Below the pieces are notes generated by a model. That model did no database searches. It worked only from the letters and a program-made list of their open reading frames with translations, and was not told the origin of the DNA. Source: Psychrobacter jeotgali (GTDB lineage: Bacteria; Pseudomonadota; Gammaproteobacteria; Pseudomonadales; Moraxellaceae). Taken from it: a stretch of 64,000 bases of DNA. The stretch lies in NCBI RefSeq assembly GCF_904846315.1, contig NZ_CAJHAF010000001.1, positions 3,045,217-3,109,216 of the forward strand, written 5' to 3'. The first letter of the stretch is position 1. Each line of letters opens with the position of its first letter. The translations under genes were made by a program, and so were the position numbers. Of the stretch, positions 1 to 9,121 are shown piece by piece.

Positions 1-94
1 GTATGGTGCGGTTATTATTATTGAAATGCCGACTACTCATACTGTGCTAGCGGCAGCAACTGGTTTTTATTGCTCATACGTGTGGAGTAACGCT

Positions 95-463
95 ATGATT
101 CAGGTCGAGTCAATGCTGGAAGTTGCAGACAATAGCGGTGCAAGGCGAGTTCAGTGCATTAAAGTACTGGGTGGTTCTCATCGTCGTTATGCATCAGTTG
201 GCGACATTATTAAAGTAACGGTTAAAGAAGCCATTCCTCGTGGTCGTGTTAAAAAAGGCGACGTGATGAATGCAGTAGTTGTACGTACCAAGAAAGGCGT
301 TCGTCGCCCTGATGGTTCAGTCCTGCGTTTTGACGACAATGCTGCGGTATTGTTGAACCAAAATAAAGCACCGATTGCAACTCGTATTTTTGGACCGGTA
401 ACTCGTGAACTACGTGGTGATCAGTTTATGAAAATTGTATCACTAGCACCAGAAGTATTGTGA
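95..463 (+). CDS. rplN: 50S ribosomal protein L14
   Basis: Large-subunit protein L14 (122 aa), which binds 23S rRNA and forms part of the bridge to the small subunit. The sequence has the family hallmarks: a start [20 protein letters not shown], the basic centre with [10 protein letters not shown], and the [12 protein letters not shown]-terminal motif. The reading frame stays open upstream to base 26, but those 23 residues are not L14-like. The ATG at 95 has a GGAG ribosome binding site at 83-86 and gives the normal family length. It is the first complete gene of the spc operon here; rpsQ would be expected just to the left of the window. Confidence 0.97.
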   Translation: MIQVESMLEVADNSGARRVQCIKVLGGSHRRYASVGDIIKVTVKEAIPRGRVKKGDVMNAVVVRTKKGVRRPDGSVLRFDDNAAVLLNQNKAPIATRIFGPVTRELRGDQFMKIVSLAPEVL

Positions 464-471
464 GGTAATCC

Positions 472-789
472 ATGTCAAAATTACGTAAAGGCGATACAGT
501 TATCGTGATTGCTGGGAAAGATAAAGGCAAACAAGGTACTGTACAAGCTGTAAAAAATGATCGTATTAAGGTGGAAGGCATTAACATCGTCACCAAACAT
601 CAGAAGCCAAATCAGGCGACTGGTACTGAAGGCGGTATTGTTAAGCAAGAAGCTTTTTTGCATATTTCAAATGTCGCAATTTATAATGCGCAAACCCAAA
701 AAGCAGACCGTATTACTTACCAAACGAATGACGACGGCAAAAAACAGCGCGTTTACCGTTCAAATGGTGAAGTAGTGGCGACTGCGTAA
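472..789 (+). CDS. rplX: 50S ribosomal protein L24
   Basis: L24 (105 aa), an early-assembly protein that starts folding of 23S rRNA domain I. The N-terminal KOW motif is visible (KLRKGDTVIVIAGKDKGKQG, residues 3-22). The gene starts 8 bases after the rplN stop, and its ribosome binding site GAGG overlaps that stop, so translation is probably coupled. Length is normal for the family. Confidence 0.97.
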   Translation: MSKLRKGDTVIVIAGKDKGKQGTVQAVKNDRIKVEGINIVTKHQKPNQATGTEGGIVKQEAFLHISNVAIYNAQTQKADRITYQTNDDGKKQRVYRSNGEVVATA

Positions 790-810
790 GACACTAAGGG
801 TGTAATGGTA

Positions 811-1347
811 ATGGCAAGATTAAAATCTTTATATAACGATGAACTAAAGCAGCAAATCAAACAAGAGCTTGGTTTAGATAATGTGATGCAAGTGCCTAAA
901 ATCACTAAAATCACACTTAATATGGGTGTAGGTGGCGCATCTCAAGATAAGAAATTACTTGAAGGTGCAGTAGCAGACATGACCGCAATTTCTGGTCAAA
1001 AACCTGTAGTAACTAAAGCTCGTAAATCCGTTGCTGGTTTCAAAATTCGTGAAGAATGGCCAATTGGCTGTAAAGTAACGCTGCGCGGTGAGCAAATGTA
1101 CGAATTTTTAGATCGTCTCATTGCCATTGCGATTCCTCGTATTCGTGACTTCCGTGGTTTTTCACCTAAAGCCTTTGACGGACGTGGTAACTACTCACTG
1201 GGTATTAAAGAGCAAATCGTATTTCCAGAAGTAGACTTTGACAAGATAGATCGTCTCCGCGGTATGGATGTGACTATCACCACGTCAGCTGGTAATGATG
1301 AAGAAGGTCGTGCGTTACTCAAAGCATTCGGCTTCCCATTTAAATAA
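811..1347 (+). CDS. rplE: 50S ribosomal protein L5
   Basis: L5 (178 aa) binds 5S rRNA and contacts the P-site tRNA. Family landmarks are [12 protein letters not shown] near residue 40, the [12 protein letters not shown] segment, and the [21 protein letters not shown]-terminal region. Two in-frame ATGs (805 and 811) are possible. I prefer 811 because MARLKSLYN is the usual N-terminus and the AAGGG at 796-800 lies 10 bases away, against only 4 bases for 805. In E. coli, protein S8 represses the spc operon by binding near this junction; I cannot confirm such a site here by eye. Confidence 0.95.
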   Translation: MARLKSLYNDELKQQIKQELGLDNVMQVPKITKITLNMGVGGASQDKKLLEGAVADMTAISGQKPVVTKARKSVAGFKIREEWPIGCKVTLRGEQMYEFLDRLIAIAIPRIRDFRGFSPKAFDGRGNYSLGIKEQIVFPEVDFDKIDRLRGMDVTITTSAGNDEEGRALLKAFGFPFK

Positions 1348-1359
1348 GGTAAAGACGTT

Positions 1360-1665
1360 ATGGCAAAGAAGAGCATGATTAACCGCGAATTAAAGCGCGA
1401 AAAAATGGTAGCTAAGTACGCTGAGAAGCGTCTTAAGCTAAAAGAAACTATCAGTGATATGAATGCCTCTGACGAAGAGCGTATGGATGCGATGTTAGAG
1501 CTACAAGCTCTACCACGTAACTCATCGCCAGTACGTCTACGCAATCGCTGTGGTCTCACTGGTCGTCCTCATGGTTACTACCGTAAGTTTGGCTTATCAC
1601 GCAATATGCTGCGTGAGCGAGTCATGCAAGGTGATGTACCTGGTGTTCGTAAAGCAAGCTGGTAA
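1360..1665 (+). CDS. rpsN: 30S ribosomal protein S14 (zinc-free form)
   Basis: S14 (101 aa), a head-domain protein of the small subunit. This is the long form without the CxxC...CxxC zinc ribbon: the only cysteine is in the [16 protein letters not shown] motif. This is the usual form in gammaproteobacteria. An AAGG lies upstream, 12 bases separate it from rplE, and it sits in the normal spc position. Confidence 0.97.
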   Translation: MAKKSMINRELKREKMVAKYAEKRLKLKETISDMNASDEERMDAMLELQALPRNSSPVRLRNRCGLTGRPHGYYRKFGLSRNMLRERVMQGDVPGVRKASW

Positions 1666-1676
1666 GGAGTAACTAC

Positions 1677-2075
1677 ATGAGTATGCAAGATACCGTTGGG
1701 GATATGCTAACCCGTATTCGTAACGCACAAATGGCTAATAAAGTATCCGTAGCTATGCCAAGCTCGAAGCTACGTAAATCAATCGCTGATCTATTAGTTA
1801 GCGAAGGTTATGTGGCGAGCGCTGTTGTTACTGAAGAAGCTAACAATAAAGCGACACTATCTATTGAATTAAAATACTTCGAAGGCAAACCTGTCATCGA
1901 AACTATCCAACGCTTTAGCCGTCCTGGCCTACGTCAGCATCGCGGCAAAGATAATATCCCTACTGTTAAGCAAGGTATGGGTGTAGCTATCGTATCTACC
2001 AGTCAAGGCATCATGAGTGATCGTGCTGCTCGCGCTGCTGGTATCGGTGGTGAAATCGTTGCATTCGTTGCTTAA
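1677..2075 (+). CDS. rpsH: 30S ribosomal protein S8
   Basis: S8 (132 aa) binds helix 21 of 16S rRNA and in enterobacteria acts as the repressor of the spc operon by binding its own mRNA. Landmarks are the start [20 protein letters not shown], the SRPGLR segment and the C-terminal [20 protein letters not shown]. The GGAGT ribosome binding site at 1666-1670 is well spaced. Unusually, 222 bases containing a terminator-like hairpin separate it from rplF, whereas this junction is normally tight. Confidence 0.97.
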   Translation: MSMQDTVGDMLTRIRNAQMANKVSVAMPSSKLRKSIADLLVSEGYVASAVVTEEANNKATLSIELKYFEGKPVIETIQRFSRPGLRQHRGKDNIPTVKQGMGVAIVSTSQGIMSDRAARAAGIGGEIVAFVA

Positions 2076-2196
2076 GCTATAAAGCTAGCAATAGTATAAC
2101 GATAAAGTCTATTTGAGCTCTGCTAAATCCTGTTTAATATAGTTGATATATTAATACTTGATTTAAGTTAAATGAACAGCTAACAATTTTATAAAA

Positions 2197-2227
2197 TTGA
2201 CGGGTGTTTAACGAGTTTAATTATGAT
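2197..2227 (+). promoter_or_regulatory. Candidate sigma-70 promoter in the rpsH-rplF gap
   Basis: TTGACG at 2197-2202 and TATGAT at 2222-2227, with a rather long 19-base spacer. If used, transcription would begin around 2234, inside or just before the hairpin at 2229-2256. The boxes are seen directly; promoter activity is inferred and the spacer length counts against it. Confidence 0.3.
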
Positions 2228-2228
2228 A

Positions 2229-2260
2229 AACTAGCAGGCTTTTTAGCCTGTTAGTTTTTT
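2229..2260 (+). terminator. Terminator/attenuator-like hairpin inside the spc operon
   Basis: An 11-bp stem (2229-2239 with 2246-2256, one G.U pair) with a 6-base loop is followed directly by a run of six T at 2255-2260. This has all the features of an intrinsic terminator. It lies 37 bases before the rplF start, between essential genes of one operon, so it is more likely a partial terminator or attenuator than an operon end. Confidence 0.6.
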
Positions 2261-2297
2261 CGCTAATAGAAGTTTTAATTTTTTAAGGAATATTCCT

Positions 2298-2831
2298 ATG
2301 TCTCGTGTGGCTAAAGCCCCAGTAACGTTGCCTAGCGGCGTAAGCGTTACTTTGAACGATCGGCAGGTAGAAGTTAAAGGCAAGAACGGTAATATGTCTT
2401 TACACCTGCATGAATTGGTCGAGCTGAAACAAGAAGATGATACTATCGTTCTCTCACCTACAGCTGATTCAAAAGAAGCCATGATGCACACTGGCACCAT
2501 GCGTGCTCTGCTTAACAATTATGTTACAGGCGTTAATGAAGGCTTTGAAAAACGTCTTCAATTAATCGGTGTTGGTTATCGTGCGCAAGTAGCGGGTAAT
2601 AAAGTAACTTTGAACGTTGGTTACTCACACCCAGTAGAATATACGCTACCTGAAGGCGTTACGGCTGAAACTCCAACTCAAACTGAAATCGTTTTAAAGT
2701 CAAACGATAAACAGCAGTTGGGTCAAGCAGCGGCTAATATTCGTGACTTCCGTCGACCAGAGCCTTATAAAGGTAAAGGTATTCGTTATAGTGACGAATA
2801 CGTGATTCGCAAAGAAGCTAAGAAAAAATAA
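2298..2831 (+). CDS. rplF: 50S ribosomal protein L6
   Basis: L6 (177 aa) lies near the base of the L7/L12 stalk by the sarcin-ricin loop and binds 23S rRNA. The start [12 protein letters not shown] and the C-terminal [10 protein letters not shown] motif are typical, and the length matches the family. An AAGGAA ribosome binding site lies just upstream. It is the first gene after the hairpin-containing spacer, so this block of the operon may be expressed somewhat independently of rplN-rpsH. Confidence 0.97.
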   Translation: MSRVAKAPVTLPSGVSVTLNDRQVEVKGKNGNMSLHLHELVELKQEDDTIVLSPTADSKEAMMHTGTMRALLNNYVTGVNEGFEKRLQLIGVGYRAQVAGNKVTLNVGYSHPVEYTLPEGVTAETPTQTEIVLKSNDKQQLGQAAANIRDFRRPEPYKGKGIRYSDEYVIRKEAKKK

Positions 2832-2842
2832 GGTGAGTTGAA

Positions 2843-3193
2843 ATGTTTGATAAAAAAGCAGCTCGTCTGCGTCGAGCTAAGAAAACCCGCGCGCATATCC
2901 GTCATTTAGGTGTTCATCGTTTAACGGTTAATCGTACGCCAAAGCATATCTATGCCCAGATTATCTCTCCTAGCGGTGGTGAAGTGATCGCTCAGGCATC
3001 TACCTTAGACAACAGCCTGCGCTCAGGTGCGACTGGTAACGCTGATGCAGCGACTTCGGTAGGCCAAATGATCGCAGAACGTGCAAAAGCAGCTGGTATC
3101 AGCAAAGTTGCCTTTGACCGTAGTGGTTTTAAATATCATGGTCGAGTAAAAGCTTTAGCTGAAGCTGCTCGCGAAAATGGATTGGAGTTTTAA
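2843..3193 (+). CDS. rplR: 50S ribosomal protein L18
   Basis: L18 (116 aa) binds 5S rRNA together with L5 and L25. Visible are the arginine-rich N-terminus ([19 protein letters not shown]), the [12 protein letters not shown] stretch, and the C-terminal [20 protein letters not shown]. It is spaced 11 bases from rplF and 2 bases from rpsE, in the standard operon order. Confidence 0.97.
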   Translation: MFDKKAARLRRAKKTRAHIRHLGVHRLTVNRTPKHIYAQIISPSGGEVIAQASTLDNSLRSGATGNADAATSVGQMIAERAKAAGISKVAFDRSGFKYHGRVKALAEAARENGLEF

Positions 3194-3195
3194 TC

Positions 3196-3693
3196 ATGGC
3201 GAAAAATGAACAGACAGACGGTTTAGTAGAACGCTTGGTTACTGTTGATCGCGTTGCAAAAGTGGTCAAAGGTGGTCGTATTTTCTCTTTTACAGCTCTG
3301 ACAGTAGTTGGCGACGGTAATGGTCGTGTTGGTTTCGGTCGCGGTAAAGCCCGTGAAGTACCAGCCGCTATTCAAAAAGCGCTAGAAGCTGCTAAACGTA
3401 ATATGATTACGGTTGAGCTTAATGATGCTACTTTGCATCATCCTATTGTAGCACGTCATGGTGCTAGTAAAGTCTATATGCAGCCTGCATCTGAAGGTAC
3501 TGGCGTAATCGCTGGTGGCGCAATGCGTGCGGTATTAGAAGTTGCTGGTGTCAAAGATGTTTTAACTAAATGTCATGGTTCTACCAACACGGCTAACGTT
3601 GTACGCGCAACATTCAACGGTTTACGTGATATGTCAACTCCAGAAAAGATGGCAGCCAAACGTGGTAAATCTGTAGACGAAATTTTGGGCTAA
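3196..3693 (+). CDS. rpsE: 30S ribosomal protein S5
   Basis: S5 (165 aa) helps set decoding accuracy and the helicase activity at the mRNA entry site. It has the N-terminal double-stranded RNA-binding S5 domain ([20 protein letters not shown], then [14 protein letters not shown]) and the C-terminal [14 protein letters not shown] segment. The start at 3196 follows the rplR stop by two bases, so translation is probably coupled. Confidence 0.97.
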   Translation: MAKNEQTDGLVERLVTVDRVAKVVKGGRIFSFTALTVVGDGNGRVGFGRGKAREVPAAIQKALEAAKRNMITVELNDATLHHPIVARHGASKVYMQPASEGTGVIAGGAMRAVLEVAGVKDVLTKCHGSTNTANVVRATFNGLRDMSTPEKMAAKRGKSVDEILG

Positions 3694-3713
3694 TTTAGAC
3701 TAGGTGAGTTACG

Positions 3714-3893
3714 ATGAAAAAAATGAAAGTCACTCAAATAAAATCCGGTGCCCATCGCCTTAAGAGCCACAAAGCGAGCTTGAAAGGATTGGGTTTACGC
3801 CGAATTAATCATACTGTTGAAGTAGAAGATACTCCTTCTACTCGTGGTATGGTAAATCGCGTCAACTACATGGTAAAAGTGGAGGAAGCGTAA
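3714..3893 (+). CDS. rpmD: 50S ribosomal protein L30
   Basis: L30, 59 aa, translated directly from the sequence. It begins [15 protein letters not shown], has the family core [19 protein letters not shown], and ends [13 protein letters not shown]. The ATG at 3714 follows a GGTGAG ribosome binding site at 3703-3708. The stop (TAA, 3891-3893) overlaps the rplO start by one base in a TAATG junction, so the two are translationally coupled. The gene sits in the expected place between rpsE and rplO. Confidence 0.96.
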   Translation: MKKMKVTQIKSGAHRLKSHKASLKGLGLRRINHTVEVEDTPSTRGMVNRVNYMVKVEEA

Positions 3894-4333
3894 TGGGACT
3901 TAGATTAAATGAATTATCACCAGGTGTTGGCGCTAAGAAAACAGCCCAACGTCGTGGTCGTGGTATCGGTTCAGGCCTTGGCAAAACCGGTGGTCGTGGT
4001 GTAAAAGGTCAGAAATCACGCTCAGGTTCTAGCATTCGTGCAGGATTCGAAGGTGGTCAAATGCCTATTTACCGTCGTCTACCAAAATTTGGTTTTACCA
4101 GTAAAATGGCAATGACAACGGCTGAAGTTCGTCTTTCTGAATTGAACAAAGTCGAAGGTGATGTGGTTAGCGTTGAAACTTTAAAAGCAGCTAACATTAT
4201 CCGTCATGATATGAAGCGTGCTCGTATTATCTTGTCAGGCGATGTCGCTAAAGCTTATACCTTTAAAGGTGTAAAAGTGACTAAAGGCGCCAAGCAAGCA
4301 ATCGAAGCTGCTGGTGGTAGCATCGAGGAGTAG
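3893..4333 (+). CDS. rplO: 50S ribosomal protein L15
   Basis: L15 (146 aa), a late-assembly protein whose long basic N-terminal extension threads into 23S rRNA. The glycine/arginine-rich segment [20 protein letters not shown] (residues 21-40) and [18 protein letters not shown] are characteristic. The start codon overlaps the rpmD stop. The end of the gene carries the GAGGAG that serves as the ribosome binding site for secY. Confidence 0.97.
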   Translation: MGLRLNELSPGVGAKKTAQRRGRGIGSGLGKTGGRGVKGQKSRSGSSIRAGFEGGQMPIYRRLPKFGFTSKMAMTTAEVRLSELNKVEGDVVSVETLKAANIIRHDMKRARIILSGDVAKAYTFKGVKVTKGAKQAIEAAGGSIEE

Positions 4334-4337
4334 TAAC

Positions 4338-5684
4338 GTGTCAAAACAATCAATGTCATCGGCTGGTATTCCGCTTAACCCTTTTGCCTTTATACGTAAG
4401 TATGATGAGCTCTGGACGCGTTTACTATTTCTAATCGGCGCATTGATTGTTTATCGTTTAGGGTCACATATTCCTGTTCCTGGCATCAATCCAGTCAATT
4501 TGGCAGATTTATTCTCGCGTAATGAAAACACTATCTTGAGTATGTTTAACATGTTCTCAGGGGGTGCGCTTGAGAGAATGTCGATAATGGCGCTAGGCAT
4601 TATGCCCTATATTTCAGCGTCCATTATTGTACAGATGATGTCAGCAGTAGTACCGTCGCTTGAAGCACTCAAAAAAGAGGGTGAAGCAGGGCGACGCAAA
4701 CTTAACAAGTATACCCGTCAAGGGACACTTGCTTTAGCACTAGTACAATCACTTGGAATGTGTGCCGGTCTGATCAGTCAGAACTTGACATTATCTAGCG
4801 GTCTTACCTTTTATATCCCTGCAGTTACTTCATTGGTGGCTGGCGCTATGTTCCTAATGTGGCTCGGTGAGCAAATTACGGAACGTGGCGTGGGCAATGG
4901 TATTTCAATGCTGATTTTTGCCAGTATTGTTGCTGGTATGCCAGGTATGATTTCGCAATCTATCGAACAGGTCAATCAAGGGCAGATGAACTTGATTGTA
5001 CTTTTTATCTTTATCGTATTAGGTGTCGCAGTGACTGCTGGTATCGTTTATATCGAACGTGCCCAGCGCCGAGTCCCTGTTAACTATGCACAAAAGCAAC
5101 AACAAGGCCGCAAAATATATGCTCAGCAGCAATCACATTTGCCGCTGAAAATAAACATGGCAGGGGTTATTCCTGCTATTTTTGCCAGCTCGTTGTTGCT
5201 CTTTCCAGCAAGTTTAGGACAGTGGGTCGGTCATTCGGCAGATCCTACCTTTACCCAAAAGATATTACAGAATATGGCACTAGTGCTGTCTCCGGGACAG
5301 CCACTGTATCTGGTTCTGTTCGGTGCGATGATTATTTTCTTCTGCTATTTTTATACCGCATTAGTTTTTAGTCCCCGTGAAGTTGCCGAAAACCTTAAAC
5401 GTAGTGGCGCTTATATTCCAGGTATCCGCCCCGGACAACAAACTCAGCGTTATCTTGATCATGTATTGAACCGTTTAACCTTCATTGGTGCCATCTATAT
5501 GACGGTTATCTGTTTAATGCCGATGGTCATCCAGTCAGGATTTGGGGTACCGTTTAACCTCGGTGGTACTTCGTTACTGATTATGGTGGTTGTGGTAATG
5601 GACTTCATCTCGCAAATTCAAGCGCATTTGATGACCCATCAATATCATGATCAGACGTTAATTCAGTCGCCCACTCAACCTTAA
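4338..5684 (+). CDS. secY: Protein translocase subunit SecY
   Basis: SecY (448 aa from the chosen start), the channel subunit of SecYEG that carries preproteins across or into the inner membrane. About ten hydrophobic segments are visible, and the family motifs include [38 protein letters not shown] [14 protein letters not shown], and [13 protein letters not shown] chose GTG at 4338 because GAGGAG at 4325-4330 lies 7 bases upstream; an ATG at 4314 would overlap rplO by 20 bases and an ATG at 4353 is also possible. It occupies its usual place after rplO. Confidence 0.96.
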   Translation: MSKQSMSSAGIPLNPFAFIRKYDELWTRLLFLIGALIVYRLGSHIPVPGINPVNLADLFSRNENTILSMFNMFSGGALERMSIMALGIMPYISASIIVQMMSAVVPSLEALKKEGEAGRRKLNKYTRQGTLALALVQSLGMCAGLISQNLTLSSGLTFYIPAVTSLVAGAMFLMWLGEQITERGVGNGISMLIFASIVAGMPGMISQSIEQVNQGQMNLIVLFIFIVLGVAVTAGIVYIERAQRRVPVNYAQKQQQGRKIYAQQQSHLPLKINMAGVIPAIFASSLLLFPASLGQWVGHSADPTFTQKILQNMALVLSPGQPLYLVLFGAMIIFFCYFYTALVFSPREVAENLKRSGAYIPGIRPGQQTQRYLDHVLNRLTFIGAIYMTVICLMPMVIQSGFGVPFNLGGTSLLIMVVVVMDFISQIQAHLMTHQYHDQTLIQSPTQP

Positions 5685-5716
5685 AATGAGTGGTGTGATA
5701 TCTCAAGGAGCATGCG

Positions 5717-5833
5717 ATGAAAGTTCAAGCATCAGTTAAAAAGATTTGTGGTAGCTGCAAAATTGTACGCCGTAAAGGTCGTGTACATGTTATCTGCACC
5801 GCAGAGCCGCGTCACAAACAGCGTCAAGGTTAA
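5717..5833 (+). CDS. rpmJ: 50S ribosomal protein L36 (zinc-binding form)
   Basis: L36, 38 aa, read directly: it starts [20 protein letters not shown] and ends RHKQRQG. C11, C14, C27 and H32 make the CxxC...C...H zinc site, so this is the zinc-dependent (C+) paralogue. AAGGAG at 5705-5710 is an excellent ribosome binding site. It lies between secY and rpsM as in most proteobacteria. Confidence 0.96.
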   Translation: MKVQASVKKICGSCKIVRRKGRVHVICTAEPRHKQRQG

Positions 5834-5895
5834 TTAGAATATAAGCAGTAGTAATAAGTCTGCTCTTTAGGTTAAATTAACACTTGAAAAATAAC

Positions 5896-5917
5896 GGCGG
5901 ATGCGATATCATCCGCC
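5896..5917 (+). promoter_or_regulatory. Hairpin in the rpmJ-rpsM leader
   Basis: A perfect 8-bp GC-rich stem (5896-5903 with 5910-5917) and a 6-base loop in an otherwise AT-rich 258-base spacer. No T run follows, so it is not a canonical intrinsic terminator. In E. coli the corresponding gap holds the alpha-operon promoter and the S4-binding mRNA pseudoknot; a similar role here is an inference. Confidence 0.4.
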
Positions 5918-6091
5918 ACTTGCCGTAGTTTATACTATTATTTTTATAGCTTAGTATTGTCTTTAGCTTTTTTATCCAGTTAACATGATAATAAGTACTA
6001 TAGAAATAACAGTGTCGACAGCAATAAATCTGAAAAATATTGCATTATTTATAATAAATAAAGTCTATTTTTCTATAATGGAGAGAAATCA

Positions 6092-6448
6092 ATGGCTCGT
6101 ATTGCCGGTGTTAACATTCCGGATAATAAGCATGCTGTTATTTCACTAACTTACATCTTTGGTGTAGGTCGCACCACTGCTCAGAAAATCTTAGAAGCAG
6201 TTGGCATCGAACCTACTACTAAAATCAGTCAGTTAGATGATACACAGTTAGATGCTATCCGTGCACAGATTGCAAACTACTCGACTGAAGGTGATCTTCG
6301 TCGTGAAGTGTCAATGAATATTAAGCGTTTGGTCGATTTGGGCAGTTACCGTGGCATTCGCCATCGTCGTAACTTACCTGTACGTGGCCAAAACACTAAA
6401 AACAATGCGCGTACTCGTAAGGGTCCACGTAGAGCAATCAAAAGATAA
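6092..6448 (+). CDS. rpsM: 30S ribosomal protein S13
   Basis: S13 (118 aa), a head protein that contacts P-site tRNA and bridges to L5. It begins [20 protein letters not shown], has the helix-two-turn-helix S13 fold ([14 protein letters not shown]), and ends in the basic tail [19 protein letters not shown] ribosome binding site lies upstream. It is the first gene of the alpha operon. Confidence 0.97.
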   Translation: MARIAGVNIPDNKHAVISLTYIFGVGRTTAQKILEAVGIEPTTKISQLDDTQLDAIRAQIANYSTEGDLRREVSMNIKRLVDLGSYRGIRHRRNLPVRGQNTKNNARTRKGPRRAIKR

Positions 6449-6468
6449 TTAACTTAGGAAGCTAAAAG

Positions 6469-6858
6469 ATGGCTAAAGACACTCGTAGTCGCAAAAAGGT
6501 GACTCGTCGTTCAGTATCGGAGGGCGTAGCCCATATCCATGCGTCTTTTAATAACACCATTGTTACGATTACCGACCGTCAAGGTAATGCATTGGCTTGG
6601 GCCACTTCAGGTGGACAAGGCTTCCGTGGTTCACGTAAATCTACACCATTTGCAGCGCAGGTTGCAGCTGAGGTCGCTGGTAAAGCGGCTCAAGAATATG
6701 GTGTTAAGAATATCGATGTTTTGGTCAAAGGACCAGGACCGGGTCGTGAGTCTGCGGTAAGAGCACTAGGTGCATTGGGTTATAAAGTAAACAGCATCTC
6801 TGATGTAACCCCAATCCCACACAATGGTTGCCGTGCGCCGAAAAAGCGCCGCGTCTAA
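6469..6858 (+). CDS. rpsK: 30S ribosomal protein S11
   Basis: S11 (129 aa) forms the small-subunit platform and touches E-site mRNA. Typical segments are [20 protein letters not shown], the [14 protein letters not shown] motif, [15 protein letters not shown], and the C-terminal [12 protein letters not shown]. It is spaced 20 bases from rpsM. Confidence 0.97.
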   Translation: MAKDTRSRKKVTRRSVSEGVAHIHASFNNTIVTITDRQGNALAWATSGGQGFRGSRKSTPFAAQVAAEVAGKAAQEYGVKNIDVLVKGPGPGRESAVRALGALGYKVNSISDVTPIPHNGCRAPKKRRV

Positions 6859-6906
6859 TATTAAAGACGAAGCTTTTTATTATAAGAGCTTATAGGAGAC
6901 ATAAAG

Positions 6907-7548
6907 ATGGCCCGTTATATTGGACCAAAATTAAAATTATCACGTCGTGAAGGCACTGACTTAGGTCTTAAGTCTGGTGTAAAACCTTATGACGTAAAAA
7001 CTAAGAAAGCAGCTCGTCCACCAGGTCAACATGGTGTGAGCCGTAATAAGAGCTCAGAATATTCTTTACAGCTACGCGAGAAGCAGAAAGTTAAGCGTAT
7101 CTATGGTGTGCTTGAGCGTCAATTTGCCAACTACTATAAAGAAGCCGCTCGTAAGCGTGGTGCTACTGGTGAGAACTTACTAGCTATGCTAGAAAGCCGT
7201 TTAGATAACGTTGTATATCGTATGGGCTTTGGTTCAACTCGTGCTGAAGCACGTCAGCTAGTTAGCCACCGTGCGGTTATGGTAAAAAGAGCTGGCCGTG
7301 ATGACTATGTTCGTGTAAACATTCCTTCAATTCAGTTGAATGATGGTGATGTCATTGCTATCCAAGAGAAAGCTCGCGAGCAATTGCGTATTAAAAACGC
7401 TATTGAATTGGCTACCCAACGTGGTATTCCAGAATGGCTAGATGTTGATCACAGCAAACTGCAAGGTACTTTTAAACAAGCGCCTGATCGTATTGATCTA
7501 CCTGCTGAAATCAACGAAAGCTTAATTGTTGAGCTATACTCTAAGTAA
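6907..7548 (+). CDS. rpsD: 30S ribosomal protein S4 (zinc-free form)
   Basis: S4 (213 aa) is a primary 16S rRNA binder, an accuracy factor, and in E. coli the translational repressor of the alpha operon. The N-terminus [20 protein letters not shown] lacks the zinc cysteines of some orthologues. The S4 RNA-binding domain is present ([20 protein letters not shown], then [11 protein letters not shown]). It is slightly longer than the E. coli protein. A TAGGAG ribosome binding site precedes it. Confidence 0.96.
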   Translation: MARYIGPKLKLSRREGTDLGLKSGVKPYDVKTKKAARPPGQHGVSRNKSSEYSLQLREKQKVKRIYGVLERQFANYYKEAARKRGATGENLLAMLESRLDNVVYRMGFGSTRAEARQLVSHRAVMVKRAGRDDYVRVNIPSIQLNDGDVIAIQEKAREQLRIKNAIELATQRGIPEWLDVDHSKLQGTFKQAPDRIDLPAEINESLIVELYSK

Positions 7549-7556
7549 CTGACAAA

Positions 7557-7590
7557 ATTGCTTATCTCCAACTTATACGGGATAAGCAAT
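7557..7590 (+). promoter_or_regulatory. Intercistronic hairpin between rpsD and rpoA
   Basis: A perfect 10-bp stem, 7557-7566 paired with 7581-7590, encloses a 14-base loop. No T run follows. Its place between the S4 and RNA polymerase alpha genes suggests an mRNA processing or stabilising element that lets the two differ in expression. The structure is seen; the role is inferred. Confidence 0.45.
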
Positions 7591-7626
7591 GTCAATTAAA
7601 CCCGTTAAACAAATCGAGGTGACATC

Positions 7627-8634
7627 ATGATGCTAAATGCAACTGAGTTTCTAACGCCGAACGCCATTAACGTGGATACGGTTAATGAAACGATTGCGAA
7701 AGTCACGCTCGAACCGTTAGAACGCGGCTTTGGACATACCTTAGGGAATGCCCTGCGTCGTATTTTATTATCTTCATTACCTGGTGCTGCAGTTATCGAA
7801 GCTGAGATTGATGGTGTTGACCATGAATACTCAACGCTTGAAGGCTTGCAGGAAGACGTACTTGACTTACTCTTAAATCTTAAGGGTTTGGCAATTACAC
7901 TTCATGATCAAAATGAAGTATTTTTGACCTTGGATAAACAAGGTCCAGGCACTATTACTGCTGCAGATATCTCATTGCCGCATAATGTCGATATTATCAA
8001 TCCAGATTTGGTATTGGGGACATTAAGCGACCGTGGTCATCTTAAGATGCGTCTGCGCGTAGTAATGGGTCGTGGATATGAGCCAGCAAACCAACGCCGT
8101 GAAGATGGTGACACTAAAGCGATTGGCCGCTTAAAGCTTGATGCAAGCTTTAGCCCAGTGCTACGTGTTGCTTATCAGGTTGAGAACGCTCGCGTAGAGC
8201 AGCGTACCGACCTTGATCGTCTCATCGTTGAGCTTGAAACTAATGGCACAATTGATCCAGAAGAAGCAATTCGTAAAGCAGCCACTATTTTGCAACAACA
8301 GATTTCTATCTTTGTTGACCTAGAAGCTGAAGAAGCGCCTGAGCCTGTGAAAGAAAAAGAAGAGGTTGATCCAGTGCTATTACGCCCTGTCGATGACCTT
8401 GAACTAACGGTTCGCTCAGCCAACTGCTTAAAAGCTGAAAACATTTACTATATCGGTGATTTGGTCCAACGTTCAGAAACTGAACTACTTAAAACCCCAA
8501 ATCTTGGTAAGAAATCATTAACCGAAATCAAAGACGTGTTAGCGTCTAAAGATTTAGAGCTCGGTATGCGCCTAGATAACTGGCCACCTGCTGATCTACG
8601 TGTTGATGATCGCTTTTCTTATCGTACCCGTTAA
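7627..8634 (+). CDS. rpoA: DNA-directed RNA polymerase subunit alpha
   Basis: Alpha subunit (335 aa), the scaffold for RNA polymerase assembly and a contact point for activators and UP elements. The N-terminal domain shows [20 protein letters not shown] (residues 29-48) and the C-terminal domain the helix-hairpin-helix region [13 protein letters not shown]. An acidic linker ([15 protein letters not shown]) joins the two. Two adjacent ATGs (7627, 7630) are both usable; GAGG at 7616-7619 is 7 bases from the first. Confidence 0.97.
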   Translation: MMLNATEFLTPNAINVDTVNETIAKVTLEPLERGFGHTLGNALRRILLSSLPGAAVIEAEIDGVDHEYSTLEGLQEDVLDLLLNLKGLAITLHDQNEVFLTLDKQGPGTITAADISLPHNVDIINPDLVLGTLSDRGHLKMRLRVVMGRGYEPANQRREDGDTKAIGRLKLDASFSPVLRVAYQVENARVEQRTDLDRLIVELETNGTIDPEEAIRKAATILQQQISIFVDLEAEEAPEPVKEKEEVDPVLLRPVDDLELTVRSANCLKAENIYYIGDLVQRSETELLKTPNLGKKSLTEIKDVLASKDLELGMRLDNWPPADLRVDDRFSYRTR

Positions 8635-8653
8635 ACTTTAAGGATATTTGACT

Positions 8654-9013
8654 ATGCGCCATCGTAAGAGTGGAGTCAAGCTGGGTCGTACCGGCAGTCA
8701 TCGTAAGGCAATGTTCCAGAACATGACCAACTCATTATTTGAGCATGAACTGATCAAAACTACTTTGCCAAAAGCTAAAGAATTACGCCGCGTCGCTGAG
8801 CCATTGATTACTATGGCTAAAGAAGATAGTGTGGCTAATCGTCGTCTAGCATTTAGCCGCATGCGTAGTAAGCCTATGGTGGGTAAACTATTTGGTACTT
8901 TAGGCCCTCGTTATCAGGACCGTCCAGGTGGCTATTTACGTATCGTAAAATGTGGTCATCGTGATGGTGATAACGCACCTATGGCTTATGTAGAACTGGT
9001 TGATCGTGACTAG
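8654..9013 (+). CDS. rplQ: 50S ribosomal protein L17
   Basis: L17 (119 aa), a protein of the large-subunit surface near the exit tunnel. The start [20 protein letters not shown] is diagnostic. The ATG at 8654 has AAGGA at 8640-8644; an upstream TTG (8648) would add only two residues and is unlikely. It ends the alpha operon and is followed by a strong intrinsic terminator. Confidence 0.97.
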   Translation: MRHRKSGVKLGRTGSHRKAMFQNMTNSLFEHELIKTTLPKAKELRRVAEPLITMAKEDSVANRRLAFSRMRSKPMVGKLFGTLGPRYQDRPGGYLRIVKCGHRDGDNAPMAYVELVDRD

Positions 9014-9055
9014 TACTATAAACTCATTATGTTTATAGATAGAAATTAAAGTTAT

Positions 9056-9087
9056 AAAAAAGCTCCAATTAATTGGAGCTTTTTTTA
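9056..9087 (+). terminator. Intrinsic terminator after rplQ
   Basis: A perfect 20-base palindrome at 9061-9080 (AGCTCCAATT and its complement) is flanked by A and T runs, with seven or more T at 9080-9087. It can work on both strands and lies between the plus-strand alpha operon and the minus-strand yciO gene, so it probably serves both. Confidence 0.9.
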
Positions 9088-9121
9088 TATTCAGATTTTA
9101 TGTATACGTTACTGCTAATAG

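Noticed and set aside
26-94. Upstream in-frame extension of rplN (23 codons)
   Set aside because: Not L14-like; the ATG at 95 has its own ribosome binding site and gives the standard length.
6074-6079. TATAAT just before rpsM as its promoter
   Set aside because: Transcription would start inside the ribosome binding site, leaving almost no leader.
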